Source: Diploscapter coronatus
Lineage: Eukaryota; Nematoda; Chromadorea; Rhabditida; Rhabditidae
Direction: 5' to 3'
Length of the DNA: 64,000 nt
NCBI GenBank assembly: GCA_964036155.1
Contig: OZ038422.1
Coordinates: 82,421,201-82,485,200, forward strand
Shown: in pieces, positions 12,398-23,386 of the stretch
How positions within the stretch are numbered: the first letter of the stretch is position 1
Layout of the letters: every line of letters starts with the position of its first letter
Program-made: the position numbers and the translations under genes
Notes under the pieces: model-generated
Database searches by the model: none
What the model was told of the DNA's origin: nothing
Seen by the model: only the letters and a program-made list of their open reading frames with translations

Positions 12398-13290
12398 ATG
12401 ATGAAGAACTCGCACAGATCCATGATTTTTCGCTCAATATCAATAATTTTAAACATCAAATTTAATTACCAAAACGTGTTTTTTGTGAAAATCTCCAATT
12501 GATTATGCGGAATTTTAAATATAAAGACAATAAGATTAAGGCATTGTGCGACGATTTATTAAAAATGAATAAACAATTTACCAAATAAGGTTGTAATGTG
12601 CGAGTTAATAAAAAACAAGTAGATCAAAAATATCAGAAATTGACATAAAATGTATTTCAACGTTACACAATAAATAATTTTTTTGTGTGCAAAACAAATA
12701 ATTCCACTATTGTATATAATTATGGAGATGTGCCTTTATCTTGTCATCCTAACTATACTTGTTTACATTTAATAGAAAAATGGTTTGTATTTAAACTAAT
12801 AGTTTTGTCTGAATTTTGAAGTTTTGAAATTTTTCACTTATTCACATGACCCTTCCATTGCAATCCTTACGGTGGCAATTTCTCTTTCCGTTTTTCAACT
12901 TTATTTCTTCTCCATCTCTATTTTCGTGCACTCTCTTTTTCTCCTTTTCACATATATCACCATAATATTCATCAGACTGTTGAATTATTTGATCAAATTC
13001 AATTGACTTACTTTACACAAATTTTCGAATCTCACGTTTTGCTAGATTGCTTGATTTATCGTTGTTTAGTCCTCGCACCATTGATATCCTTCGTTTGATT
13101 TCAAATTACTATCTTAATGTTTTTAACATTCCTGAAGGATTGAATTTCGCCGATAAAAACTTTGATACAGTTAGATCACATGTTATTCGTCAATCCTTTC
13201 TATAACAACAACATTCGTAAGTTTTCCGAACTATATCACCCTTGACCGCATGCAAATGCGTATATAAACCTTTTCTCCGAATTTCACAGT
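12398..13290. other. AT-rich spacer inside the left arm
   Basis: No supported gene. An octamer-like ATGCAAAT (13252-13259) and a TATATAAA box (13261-13268) lie just before the ORF at 13291. The mirror copy is 24841-25733. Confidence 0.45.
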
Positions 13291-13422
13291 ATGTTCTCAT
13301 CCTCGCTTTCTTCATTCATTCTAAGTCGCCCGATGTCATTTGGAAAATTCTCGGGGTTGGTTGTTGCATTAATTATTGTCATTATTTCAATCACCATAAT
13401 GTTGCAGACTACTTTTCGATAA
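13291..13422 (+). CDS. 43-aa single-span membrane ORF (left arm)
   Basis: Intronless ORF encoding 43 residues. A Ser-rich N-terminus is followed by a hydrophobic span (LVVALIIVIISITIML) and a short polar end, which suggests a single-pass micro-protein. A TATATAAA box lies only about 23 bp upstream, so its leader would be very short. It stands about 110 bp before LRAT gene A on the same strand and could instead be an upstream ORF of that gene. The mirror copy is 24709-24840. No homology recognised. Confidence 0.35.
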   Translation: MFSSSLSSFILSRPMSFGKFSGLVVALIIVIISITIMLQTTFR

Positions 13423-13532
13423 TTTGAAATTCTTTTAAATAAGATCCCATTGCTATGATCAGTTGATATTAATTTGGTACACAAATCGCATTTTATTTTT
13501 AAAATTCGATACAAAATGATAATCTTAGACTG

Positions 13533-14744
13533 ATGGGATCGAGTCAATCAGCATACGGATCTATGCGGCCAGACGTCGAAGAAGCGAAAAGACGATGGCA
13601 AGAAGAGCAACGAGCGAAGCACCCTGGCCCACATCCTGAGGTTGGAACTAAAAATCCAAACACATGAAAGCTGCTATATATGTTTGTCTCATTGTTACCG
13701 TTGTGAAGAATTTTGATTAAATGAAGACAATTTTTAAATTGGTAGAAGTTATGGATGATGCTGCTCGTACAATCATCTTTAACATCTGTTTTTCAGCGTG
13801 ATCTTCAAACCAAATACATGAGTGCTGAAGAGCTAAGGAAAAGGTTAAGCCCTGGTGATTTGGTGGAATTCGATGAGAAGGTCTTGCGGGTTAGTTGACA
13901 ATCATAATCTGCAAAGTCGACAACTCTTTTCAGCACTGGGCAATTTATACAGGCGAATACAAGGAAACGCCGTGCATCATTCATCTGTTCAGCGATGGCC
14001 AATCACCTCACAGAGTAAGATTTCCAATTCTGGGAGTCTCAATTTTATATTGGGTGATTAGAGGTTTTATCTAACCTTGGTAGTTTTTCTCGATACAAGC
14101 CCGAATGAACATTTGAACCACCAAATGTCTTAACGTCAATAGTAATTACTTAGGAAATTTCAGGTCAGAATCGATCCGCTTCCAGTCGTTGCAGCCAATC
14201 TGAAAGTGCGCAAGAACAACGCCCGCGACATGGTGACTCCACCATGGCCCACGAAGATGATTCTCGATCACGCTCTCGGAATGGTAAGCTAAATTGAACA
14301 ATTTTCTTCTATGAAATTCTAGCAATTCCTGAAAATATAGCGGGTTATTTCAGATTGACTCTCCGTCGTACCAGTATAGCTTTATCAATTACAATTGCGA
14401 GCATTTTGCTAACGAGTGTCGCTATGGAGCTCCTCATTGCGAACAGGTAGAATCGATAATGCTACAATTACCTACACAGGTTATCTTTTACTATTTAGTT
14501 GAGCGAAAGATGGGGTCCGTCGGAATACTTTGCTGCAGTTCGCAAACTATTTACGGGAAGCATGCTCTCTGCACCACTTCTTCCACGTGGATCAAGAAAT
14601 TCACCGCAATCCCAAACAGCTAAAAGTCATGAAACTCAGACTGATAATGAGGATATCAAGTGGAAATCCGATGATTTCGGATCCTCCACAGATCACTATC
14701 GATCGAATAGTCAAAATGACCCTGATGGCAAAACTAAAATATAA
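13533..14744 (+). CDS. LRAT-domain protein A (left arm)
   Basis: Six exons (13533-13640, 13797-13889, 13934-14014, 14164-14283, 14354-14446, 14499-14744) give 246 residues. The LRAT/HRASLS fold (NlpC/P60 superfamily) is shown by GDLVEF, then HWAIYTG (His68), CIIHL (His84) and the nucleophile motif NYNCEHF (Cys149). All three catalytic residues of this thiol acyltransferase/phospholipase family are present. The N-terminus MGSSQS fits N-myristoylation, as in the neighbouring micro-genes. The C-terminal 80 residues are polar and low-complexity, without the hydrophobic anchor of vertebrate LRAT. Likely activity is phospholipid acyl transfer or hydrolysis at a cytoplasmic membrane face; the substrate is unknown. 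Mirror copy: 23387-24598. Confidence 0.8.
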
Positions 14745-15044
14745 TTTCAGTCACTCATCATTTCTTAAAGTTATTCTACTTATCGTGAATTATCATATAA
14801 TTTTTAGTTACCTGTTGAGACGATATTATCAATCGTTGCATGTATAAAATCTTTTATGTTTGTTATTGAGTCTTTTGAAAAACGGGTTAGATGAAACGTG
14901 GAGACGATCAGCTCGTCTGAAATATGATCGATATGCTCTACTCATTCATTAAATCCCATCATTATTTAATGTTATTTGTAAGATTATTTTTCTGCATTTT
15001 ATCATATCCAATCCACCATGAAATTTTAGGAATTATTAGGCAAA

Positions 15045-16212
15045 ATGGGTATGAGAAACGGAATTTGGTACGGCACCACGAAATGGTACCACTACGAGGA
15101 GGGTTCTCGTGTACTGGATGAAGGAGATTTACTGGAAAAGGAAGGAAACGGTGGTGTAAGTCATGAATTAATTTGTATGAATGAATACTCTATTAACTCA
15201 GGAATTAAAAGTTTGGAAAATTAACAAATAACTTCAATACGGAAAATTCAAGAAGATGCATTCATAAATAATTTCTGAATATTGAAAATTTACTTTTCAG
15301 AGGCATTGGATGGTTTACCTTGGGGAGTACGAAGGAACCCCTTGCGTGATACATTTGTGGAAGAAGCAAGGCGATAATTCACATAAGGTATGGATGTAGG
15401 TTAAAATTGGATTAGGTGTATACTTCTATTATAACTATTAGTGTTTAGTTTTAAACCTTGATAAATCATGTTTAGGTGCAAATAACTCCGTTAAAAGTGG
15501 CACTTGAGGGCCATCGATTCCGCGTCAACCACTTCAATGATGAAACACCCTATCGAACACCGGAGCAGATCAGACAATATGCGCTGAGTAAGGTACGATT
15601 ACTGATCATTTAGCGTCGACTAATTATATTTTTAAAAATCCAGCTTTATCGAAGAATAGTATGGATTTCTTGATAAATATTTCAATTTAGCTTGGTGATA
15701 CGAATTACCATGTACTCGACTACAACTGTGAGCATTTTGCGAACGAGTGTCGATATAGGAAGGCGTTTAGCAGACAGGCTCCCGACGCCTTTGACTTATC
15801 GAATAGCTGTGGAGCAGGACTTGGTGCAGTGTCTTTTGATAAGATACAGACACGAGTCGATCTTCCAAGCATTGTCATCAAAGGCAAAAGTGAGAATGGC
15901 GAAGCAAAGACAGAGTTTAACGCGAAGCTTATTGGCGCTGAATTAGTTGGTTTGAGTGCGAATGTTGGAGCCGCCGCAAAATTCGGCGCACAGGCTAATA
16001 ATAACGGAATAGGAATCACGGCAGAAACTCAATTTGCGGAGGCTGGTGTTGGACCAATGAAAGCAAAACTAGGATTGGGCGTCACTACTGGTGTGGGCGA
16101 GGATGCTGACGGTAATACTTCAGTTCAAGTTCTTGGGACTGGTTTCCATGCCGGAAACGGCAAAATTGGAGTCAGTGTTCTCGGCACTAAAGCTGAATGC
16201 AGCATTATGTAA
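15045..16212 (+). CDS. LRAT-domain protein B with CaaX end (left arm)
   Basis: Four exons (15045-15155, 15301-15387, 15476-15592, 15691-16212) give 278 residues. The LRAT core shows RHWMVYLG (His39), CVIHLW (His55) and NYNCEHF (Cys118). The C-terminal 130 residues form a Gly/Ala/Val-rich repetitive domain with no transmembrane segment. The protein ends ECSIM, a CaaX box (Cys-Ser-Ile-Met) that predicts farnesylation. The domain order of acyltransferase, Gly-rich domain and prenyl anchor is unusual. It lies 300 bp downstream of LRAT A on the same strand. Mirror copy: 21919-23086. A diverged relative lacking the C-terminal domain is at 18363-19219. Confidence 0.8.
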
Positions 16213-18362
16213 TAATCCATGGCTTTTTTGATTTTTTAGCATATAAATTTATACGTTACATGCATTTATTTGGCTAATTAAAAATCATTATCATTCGCAA
16301 TTATATATTTCCAATTCTTATTAATCATATCTGAGAATTATGTTAATTACATTTTTACTTGTTTACTTTTTGTATACATCTAATTTACGTATTCTTCACG
16401 ATATTTTTATGGTTATAAGATTCGCATTTACACCACATTATTTTTTATCTTATTGTCTTTAAATTCATACATATTTTACCGAAAACAATAAAGGCTCTTA
16501 TTATCTATATAGTGAAACAGAAACACGATGAAGTCATTTCAGAATACCGTAATTTTGCGAAGGAAAATATATTTGGAAAACTCCATTTGTTATAAAATTC
16601 TGAATATCATCTCTAAGATGCCGACTGGGTTTTACAACTCATTAGATCATTGAGAAACTTTGTGTATACATCTAAAAATGTTCTCTTGTGAGTGATGAAC
16701 TAAATAAGTAGTCTCATATGCAGATCAAAGTGTGCCTACGAGTTCATGCGAAAATAGACAGTGCTTTGGTGAAGTATGAACTTTATTTTGTGGTCATTCT
16801 ATTTATAACAAATGATTGATAAATTGTTTGCAGTGAACAAAGCTCAAATTCAAATTTTATTGGATTGGTGATAATTCCGTGATGACTCAAGTGTAAATTC
16901 GATACCCATTTTATAAAATAGAAAAAAATCAACATTTTAGCTTTTATGGTCTTAATAGGCTGAACAAATTTATAATGCTCTTCACAAATATAAACATTTT
17001 CAAACGGTACCTTGAATTGATTTAAAACATTAATAGAATTTTTCAAAACATAAGTAATCTTCCTTTATTCAATTTTTATCAAATCTTACCATATCAATAC
17101 TCAAGTTCTATCATTTGTATTAATGAGAAATGTTATACGGTCATAAATTAGTTTTATAGCAGTTTCTTTTTCGACAATTTTAAGGCCATAACTGATTACG
17201 ATCCAAGTTACTCTATATCAATATGTTTTCATCATACATTTACTTAATCAGTTACTGTGATTGACATATTTGGAAATATTATGAGCATAATTTCTTCAAT
17301 GTACTGATAAGAGCGTTTGTGAAGATTTTCGAATTATTTGTAATAAACGATCAAATTAAAGACAAATCTTAACCAATTTATATTCAATCCTTATTATTGG
17401 AATAAGTTTCATTTGACAAACGATCCAATTCAGTACAAGAAAGATACGCAAGTAGTCGAAGCTTTCCATTAGCACTATCGTCGGTTGTTTATAATATGAA
17501 TGAATGAAAGAGAAAACCACTTGTAAATAAAAATTGGCTTGTTCTAAACCTTGCAACCTTTCAAAATAGTAAATAGGGATAGGCTAGGGTGATAACGTTT
17601 TAGTATATTCAGCGTATTGTGTCGAGCATTTTGATACCAGGATCACTCTATCCAACATACAAATTTTTGAAAACCGATTTGCATTATCACATGAACATGC
17701 TTTGATATATAAAAAGTAGCAAAGTGTGCTATCGAAAGACACACGGTAAGAATTTTTATACCGATTCTTTTGGCTCAACTTTGCAAATATTTTCGAAACT
17801 TCAAACTTATGGTTGGATAATTAAACTTATTGAAAACAAGAATAAAATATTTTTAAAAAATGTAACAGAGATTAGCGAAACTCGAAATTTTTAATTCCCG
17901 AAATCGAAGTTCGGAATTTGGAACACGAGAAACCTTAAAAATTGCAATTTTTGAAGTCAGAATCGGAATTCCGCTTACTCCTGATACGTAATATAAAAAT
18001 AGAAAATAAAAAATCAAAATCGACTTCATCCAAAATTTTGCATCATTTAAAAGCTGATGAAATTTGCAAAAGTTTGGAACAGAACTTTGATTTTCGAAAT
18101 ACAAATTAAATTTTGAGTGAAAAACTTTAAAAATAGTAAAAAAATCGATTTTGTTAGTTTCGACTATTTTTTAAGTAAAAATTTTCGGAAAGTTCTTTTT
18201 TAAACCCAGTCGATTTCTATAATTGATATGAAAATCTTCAATGAAAGTTGAAATTTAAAAAGGGTGACTACATTCTTATATAGTAGAGGTAATAGCATGA
18301 ATTTCAAAGATTTCATCCTTTCCGTCGAAGATTAGCACAAAAATCGTCTTTTATCAAATCGT
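16213..18362. other. 3' flank of LRAT B and left part of the spacer
   Basis: Very AT-rich. The arm ends at 16720 and the single-copy spacer begins at 16721. Open frames on the minus strand here (16783-18104) have no splice support and are rich in AT-type codons. I see no gene. Confidence 0.5.
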
Positions 18363-19219
18363 TTACGAAGTGCTGGAAGAGCTGGAAGCTCCTTCGAACA
18401 TTCTGATCAGTAGGTTTGTTGGCAAGTATTTATGTATGCCAATCTAAAATGCAAGTCTGCGTATTTTTTGTTCTATGGCTAAAATTACCTGGTTGCTAAA
18501 CGCCCGCCCATATCGACACTCGTTCGCGAAATGCTCACAGTTGTAGTTGATCACATCGTACCACGTATTACCAAGCTAAATTAAAGTATTTATCAAGGAA
18601 TTAATACTATTCCCCGATAAGGGCGATTTTTTATATACTTAGTCGACGCTAAATGATCAGTAATCGTACCTTACTCAGCGCATATTGTCTGATCTGCTCC
18701 GGTGTTCGATAGGGTGTTTCATCATCGAGGTGGTTGATACGGAATTGACGGCCCTCAAGTGCCACTTTCAACGGAGTTAGTTGCACCTAAACATGATTTA
18801 TCAAGATTTAAAACTAAACACTAATAATTATAATAGAAGTATACACCTAACCAATTTTAACCTACATCCATACCTTATGTGAATTATCGTTTTGCTTCTT
18901 CCACAAATGTATCACGCAAGGGGTTCCTTCGTACTCTCCAAGGTAAACCATCCAATGCTTCTGGAAAGTAAATTTTCAATATTCAGAAATTATTTATGAA
19001 TGCATCTTCTTGAATTTTCCGTATTGAAGTTATTTGTTAATTTTCCAAACTTTTAATTCCTGAGTTAATAGAGTATTCATTCATACAAATTAATTCATGA
19101 CTTACACCAAAGTCTGCTTCCTTTTCCAGTAAATCGCTTTCACGCAGTCTACTAATTGAATCATCATTGTAGTTGTACCATATCGAGGTGCCGTACCAAA
19201 TTCCGTTTCTCATGCCCAT
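18363..19219 (-). CDS. LRAT-domain protein C (spacer paralogue)
   Basis: Five exons on the minus strand (19219-19106, 18960-18874, 18786-18670, 18575-18489, 18443-18363) encode 161 residues. The triad matches gene B: KHW (His40), VIHLW (His56), NYNCEHF (Cys119). It lacks B's Gly-rich domain and CaaX end and finishes in a Ser/Thr tail. Introns 1 and 2 are almost identical to those of gene B, while exon 1 differs strongly (see findings). The orientation matches the right-arm copy of B, so it probably arose as a partial direct duplicate of that copy. It is likely functional because frames, splice sites and catalytic residues are intact. Confidence 0.72.
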
Positions 19220-19737
19220 TTCTGCCTAATTTAATCTGAAAGAGAATAATATAAATAAAATTAAGAATCAACTAAGCGTAATGAAAAATGAAGAAAATAT
19301 CAAAGGGTTTCGAGAGCTTTGAGCAGATTCATCACATTGAAGTGATTCGGGGGACCTGTCCAAGCTTTCAGTACCAATGTTTTCCAGTAAAGTAACTAAC
19401 ATAATTTATTAGGGCCCCCAAGTGGGTTTTGGGATTAAAAGTATGGTAGTCGAGTTGGGTATGAAAACGTCCATGGCAAAGTACCTTAGACGATGGCAAT
19501 AATAAAAAAAATATTTAAAACCCGGAAAATGCAAATTTGTAACAGTCAAAATGAACAGAGTTTGTAAGGAAACGCGTGGAGGGGCGGGGCCTAATGCATC
19601 TCAATGCATAAGCGTGCGGGAGCATTGCAAATTCGCATTTCAAAGGGATTTCGTCGATTTTCAGGTTAGTTTTCCTGTATTTTTGTTTTTCGACTTCTAA
19701 ATCCTCGATAATCATCCCTCAAATTTAAGATCTTCAG

Positions 19738-20398
19738 ATGTCGCGACGACGACTATGGAAACGTAGCCAGCTGCTTGAACAAGGTCAGTAAATAATTTAC
19801 TTAGAAAATGATTTTTAAAATTTTATTTTATTTCTAGAAATTCTTTCTGCTTGACATAATTATTCCGAATCACGAGCTAGAACATGCACTTGCACCTTTA
19901 TCAAGCCGTTCAATTTTTCAACGTAAATGCATGATTTTATACTTGAAATGGAATTTAACGTTTTTTGAAATTCACTGATGAAATTTTGTCAATGTTGCAA
20001 GATTATTTTCAGAGCATTAGCAGCAGAAGGAGACAGTCGAGCCGGGCAGAGCAGTGGATCGATTAAAATGAAAATGTGAGTCCATTTACGATATTTCCTC
20101 GGAAAATATATTTTTTGAATCTCAAAAGAAATTTGTATTCCTTAATGATCACAAATGGAAATGAAGATCTTTCATTTGTTAAATAATAAAATTTGAGTGG
20201 AGTTTACTGTCATTAAATTCAAAAACTGAACGTTTCATAAACATTCTTGAAAATTGTGTAATAATGATTGAAAGAATCGTCCACATCATAATTTTAGTAT
20301 TTTCACCGAATTATTTCAGAATTCGACAACAACAACAGCAGCGGGGCGACAAGGAAGAGATGAACGGAGGACCACGACGACATTTTCTTTTATTCTAA
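19738..20398 (+). CDS. Putative small basic protein (59 aa)
   Basis: Exons 19738-19783, 20021-20075 and 20320-20398 join in phase to give 59 residues. The N-terminus is Arg/Lys-rich (MSRRRLWKR), the middle is Gly/Ser-rich, and a poly-Gln run precedes the end FLLF. AATAAA follows at 20430. The exon 2 acceptor is ATTAG at 20020; a closer CAG would introduce a stop. No homology recognised. Support comes from phase agreement and the polyadenylation signal only. Confidence 0.35.
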
Positions 20399-20568
20399 TG
20401 TATATTTCTATGTTTGTAATTTTATTTTTAATAAATTTCTTAGTCAGAAAATCCTTTTGATTGTTTGCAAACAATGAAATTATCAAAACAGCATCTTACA
20501 ATATGAAAATATTTTATTTACACAGAAAAAAAAACAATAAAAACTCTTTCTTTTTGAAAAAAAAATCT

Positions 20569-21171
20569 TTAAACGTCTTGCCGACTGCTGTAGAGGATCT
20601 TCTTTGCTTGGAGACGTTCGTGAAAGTCTGAAAATATTCCTACAAGCAAAGCAAACTTCTCCCTAATACATTAATTTCAAATGACAGTCTGCTGCAGTTA
20701 GTCAAAAATTCATCTTTTCCAAAAAAATCAAGAACTTCATCCACATGTTGACGTGCAGTTTGATATGAAGCGACATGCCACGATAGGAATAAAATGTAGC
20801 ATTCTAGCAAAACTTTAACAATATCAGACAGCCTAGTGCATGTTGATTTGAAATTTCACTAACCTTCGATCCTGTTGCCTGTCTCGGCTTCCTGTTGCTG
20901 CTAGTCGACGTCACCCTGAAGCATTACAGATCATTTTCGAGAAAATTACGAGGGAAAACAAGCGAAAAATTACAATAATTAAATCAATTATAAAAAAAAT
21001 TGCGTAAATGTTCACTTTCAGAGGGTGTAAACACAGGACAGACTGAACAATTTGACGTCGATCGGAAAATCGCCGCGAGGGCGCGTGTGGGCAAAAATTA
21101 TTGATTAATTTCTTTTCAGGGATCAAGATTGACAAAATCCTCGTCGAATTAACTTGGGTTTTTTGAGACAT
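20569..21171 (-). CDS. Putative small protein (83 aa), convergent neighbour
   Basis: Exons 21171-21016, 20900-20864 and 20627-20569 join in phase. The C-terminus reads QQQEAETG, then RLQAKKIL, and ends RQDV. An inverted AATAAA lies near 20515, so this gene and the plus-strand one at 19738 converge. The first donor (GTGAAC) is weak and the N-terminal exon is uncertain. No family recognised. Confidence 0.3.
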
Positions 21172-21918
21172 TTCGCCTGTGAACAGCACAGGAACAGAAA
21201 TACGAAATTTTTTTGCTTGTTTTTGGGATTTCAGCCCACTTCCGCGAACTTCTTGGGTAACTTCCAACTATAAATATCATTTTTTATCGACAATCCATAT
21301 GGCCAGCAAAAAAATGATAAAAAATAACCCAGAGCTCGAGATAAGCCCGACTACCACGCTTTTCTTAACATTTTCAAATTCTGCAAAGGGGGCGGAGCTT
21401 GGGGGCCCTACATATGAGACTACTTATTTAGTTCATCACTCACAAGAGAACATTTTTAGATGTATACACAAAGTTTCTCAATGATCTAATGAGTTGTAAA
21501 ACCCAGTCGGCATCTTAGAGATGATATTCAGAATTTTATAACAAATGGAGTTTTCCAAATATATTTTCCTTCGCAAAATTACGGTATTCTGAAATGACTT
21601 CATCGTGTTTCTGTTTCACTATATAGATAATAAGAGCCTTTATTGTTTTCGGTAAAATATGTATGAATTTAAAGACAATAAGATAAAAAATAATGTGGTG
21701 TAAATGCGAATCTTATAACCATAAAAATATCGTGAAGAATACGTAAATTAGATGTATACAAAAAGTAAACAAGTAAAAATGTAATTAACATAATTCTCAG
21801 ATATGATTAATAAGAATTGGAAATATATAATTGCGAATGATAATGATTTTTAATTAGCCAAATAAATGCATGTAACGTATAAATTTATATGCTAAAAAAT
21901 CAAAAAAGCCATGGATTA

Positions 21919-23086
21919 TTACATAATGCTGCATTCAGCTTTAGTGCCGAGAACACTGACTCCAATTTTGCCGTTTCCGGCATGGAAACCAGTCCCAAGA
22001 ACTTGAACTGAAGTATTACCGTCAGCATCCTCGCCCACACCAGTAGTGACGCCCAATCCTAGTTTTGCTTTCATTGGTCCAACACCAGCCTCCGCAAATT
22101 GAGTTTCTGCCGTGATTCCTATTCCGTTATTATTAGCCTGTGCGCCGAATTTTGCGGCGGCTCCAACATTCGCACTCAAACCAACTAATTCAGCGCCAAT
22201 AAGCTTCGCGTTAAACTCTGTCTTTGCTTCGCCATTCTCACTTTTGCCTTTGATGACAATGCTTGGAAGATCGACTCGTGTCTGTATCTTATCAAAAGAC
22301 ACTGCACCAAGTCCTGCTCCACAGCTATTCGATAAGTCAAAGGCGTCGGGAGCCTGTCTGCTAAACGCCTTCCTATATCGACACTCGTTCGCAAAATGCT
22401 CACAGTTGTAGTCGAGTACATGGTAATTCGTATCACCAAGCTAAATTGAAATATTTATCAAGAAATCCATACTATTCTTCGATAAAGCTGGATTTTTAAA
22501 AATATAATTAGTCGACGCTAAATGATCAGTAATCGTACCTTACTCAGCGCATATTGTCTGATCTGCTCCGGTGTTCGATAGGGTGTTTCATCATTGAAGT
22601 GGTTGACGCGGAATCGATGGCCCTCAAGTGCCACTTTTAACGGAGTTATTTGCACCTAAACATGATTTATCAAGGTTTAAAACTAAACACTAATAGTTAT
22701 AATAGAAGTATACACCTAATCCAATTTTAACCTACATCCATACCTTATGTGAATTATCGCCTTGCTTCTTCCACAAATGTATCACGCAAGGGGTTCCTTC
22801 GTACTCCCCAAGGTAAACCATCCAATGCCTCTGAAAAGTAAATTTTCAATATTCAGAAATTATTTATGAATGCATCTTCTTGAATTTTCCGTATTGAAGT
22901 TATTTGTTAATTTTCCAAACTTTTAATTCCTGAGTTAATAGAGTATTCATTCATACAAATTAATTCATGACTTACACCACCGTTTCCTTCCTTTTCCAGT
23001 AAATCTCCTTCATCCAGTACACGAGAACCCTCCTCGTAGTGGTACCATTTCGTGGTGCCGTACCAAATTCCGTTTCTCATACCCAT
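21919..23086 (-). CDS. LRAT-domain protein B (right arm copy)
   Basis: Exons 23086-22976, 22830-22744, 22655-22539 and 22440-21919. The 278-residue product is identical to the left-arm protein, with the His/His/Cys triad, Gly-rich C-terminal domain and CSIM CaaX end. Intron sequence is also unchanged, so selection alone cannot explain the identity. Confidence 0.8.
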
Positions 23087-23386
23087 TTTGCCTAATAATT
23101 CCTAAAATTTCATGGTGGATTGGATATGATAAAATGCAGAAAAATAATCTTACAAATAACATTAAATAATGATGGGATTTAATGAATGAGTAGAGCATAT
23201 CGATCATATTTCAGACGAGCTGATCGTCTCCACGTTTCATCTAACCCGTTTTTCAAAAGACTCAATAACAAACATAAAAGATTTTATACATGCAACGATT
23301 GATAATATCGTCTCAACAGGTAACTAAAAATTATATGATAATTCACGATAAGTAGAATAACTTTAAGAAATGATGAGTGACTGAAA

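Larger units (their letters stand above)
10807..16720 (+). repeat. Left arm of a 5.9-kb inverted duplication
   Basis: Positions x in this arm pair with 38131-x in the right arm (21411-27324) with no indel found between 10807 and 16720. All open frames recur identically on the opposite strand. The match stops at 16720/21411 on the inside and at 10807/27324 on the outside. It holds five putative genes, plus noncoding DNA that is equally conserved, which implies a recent duplication or ongoing gene conversion. Confidence 0.93.
19410..21410. mobile_element. 2,001-bp block with inverted TAGGGCCCCCAAG ends
   Basis: TAGGGCCCCCAAG at 19410-19422 recurs inverted at 21398-21410. The right end coincides exactly with the inner edge of the right palindrome arm (21411). 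The block contains two convergent putative small genes. No transposase was found. It may be a non-autonomous DNA element that captured sequence or that triggered the inversion. Confidence 0.45.
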
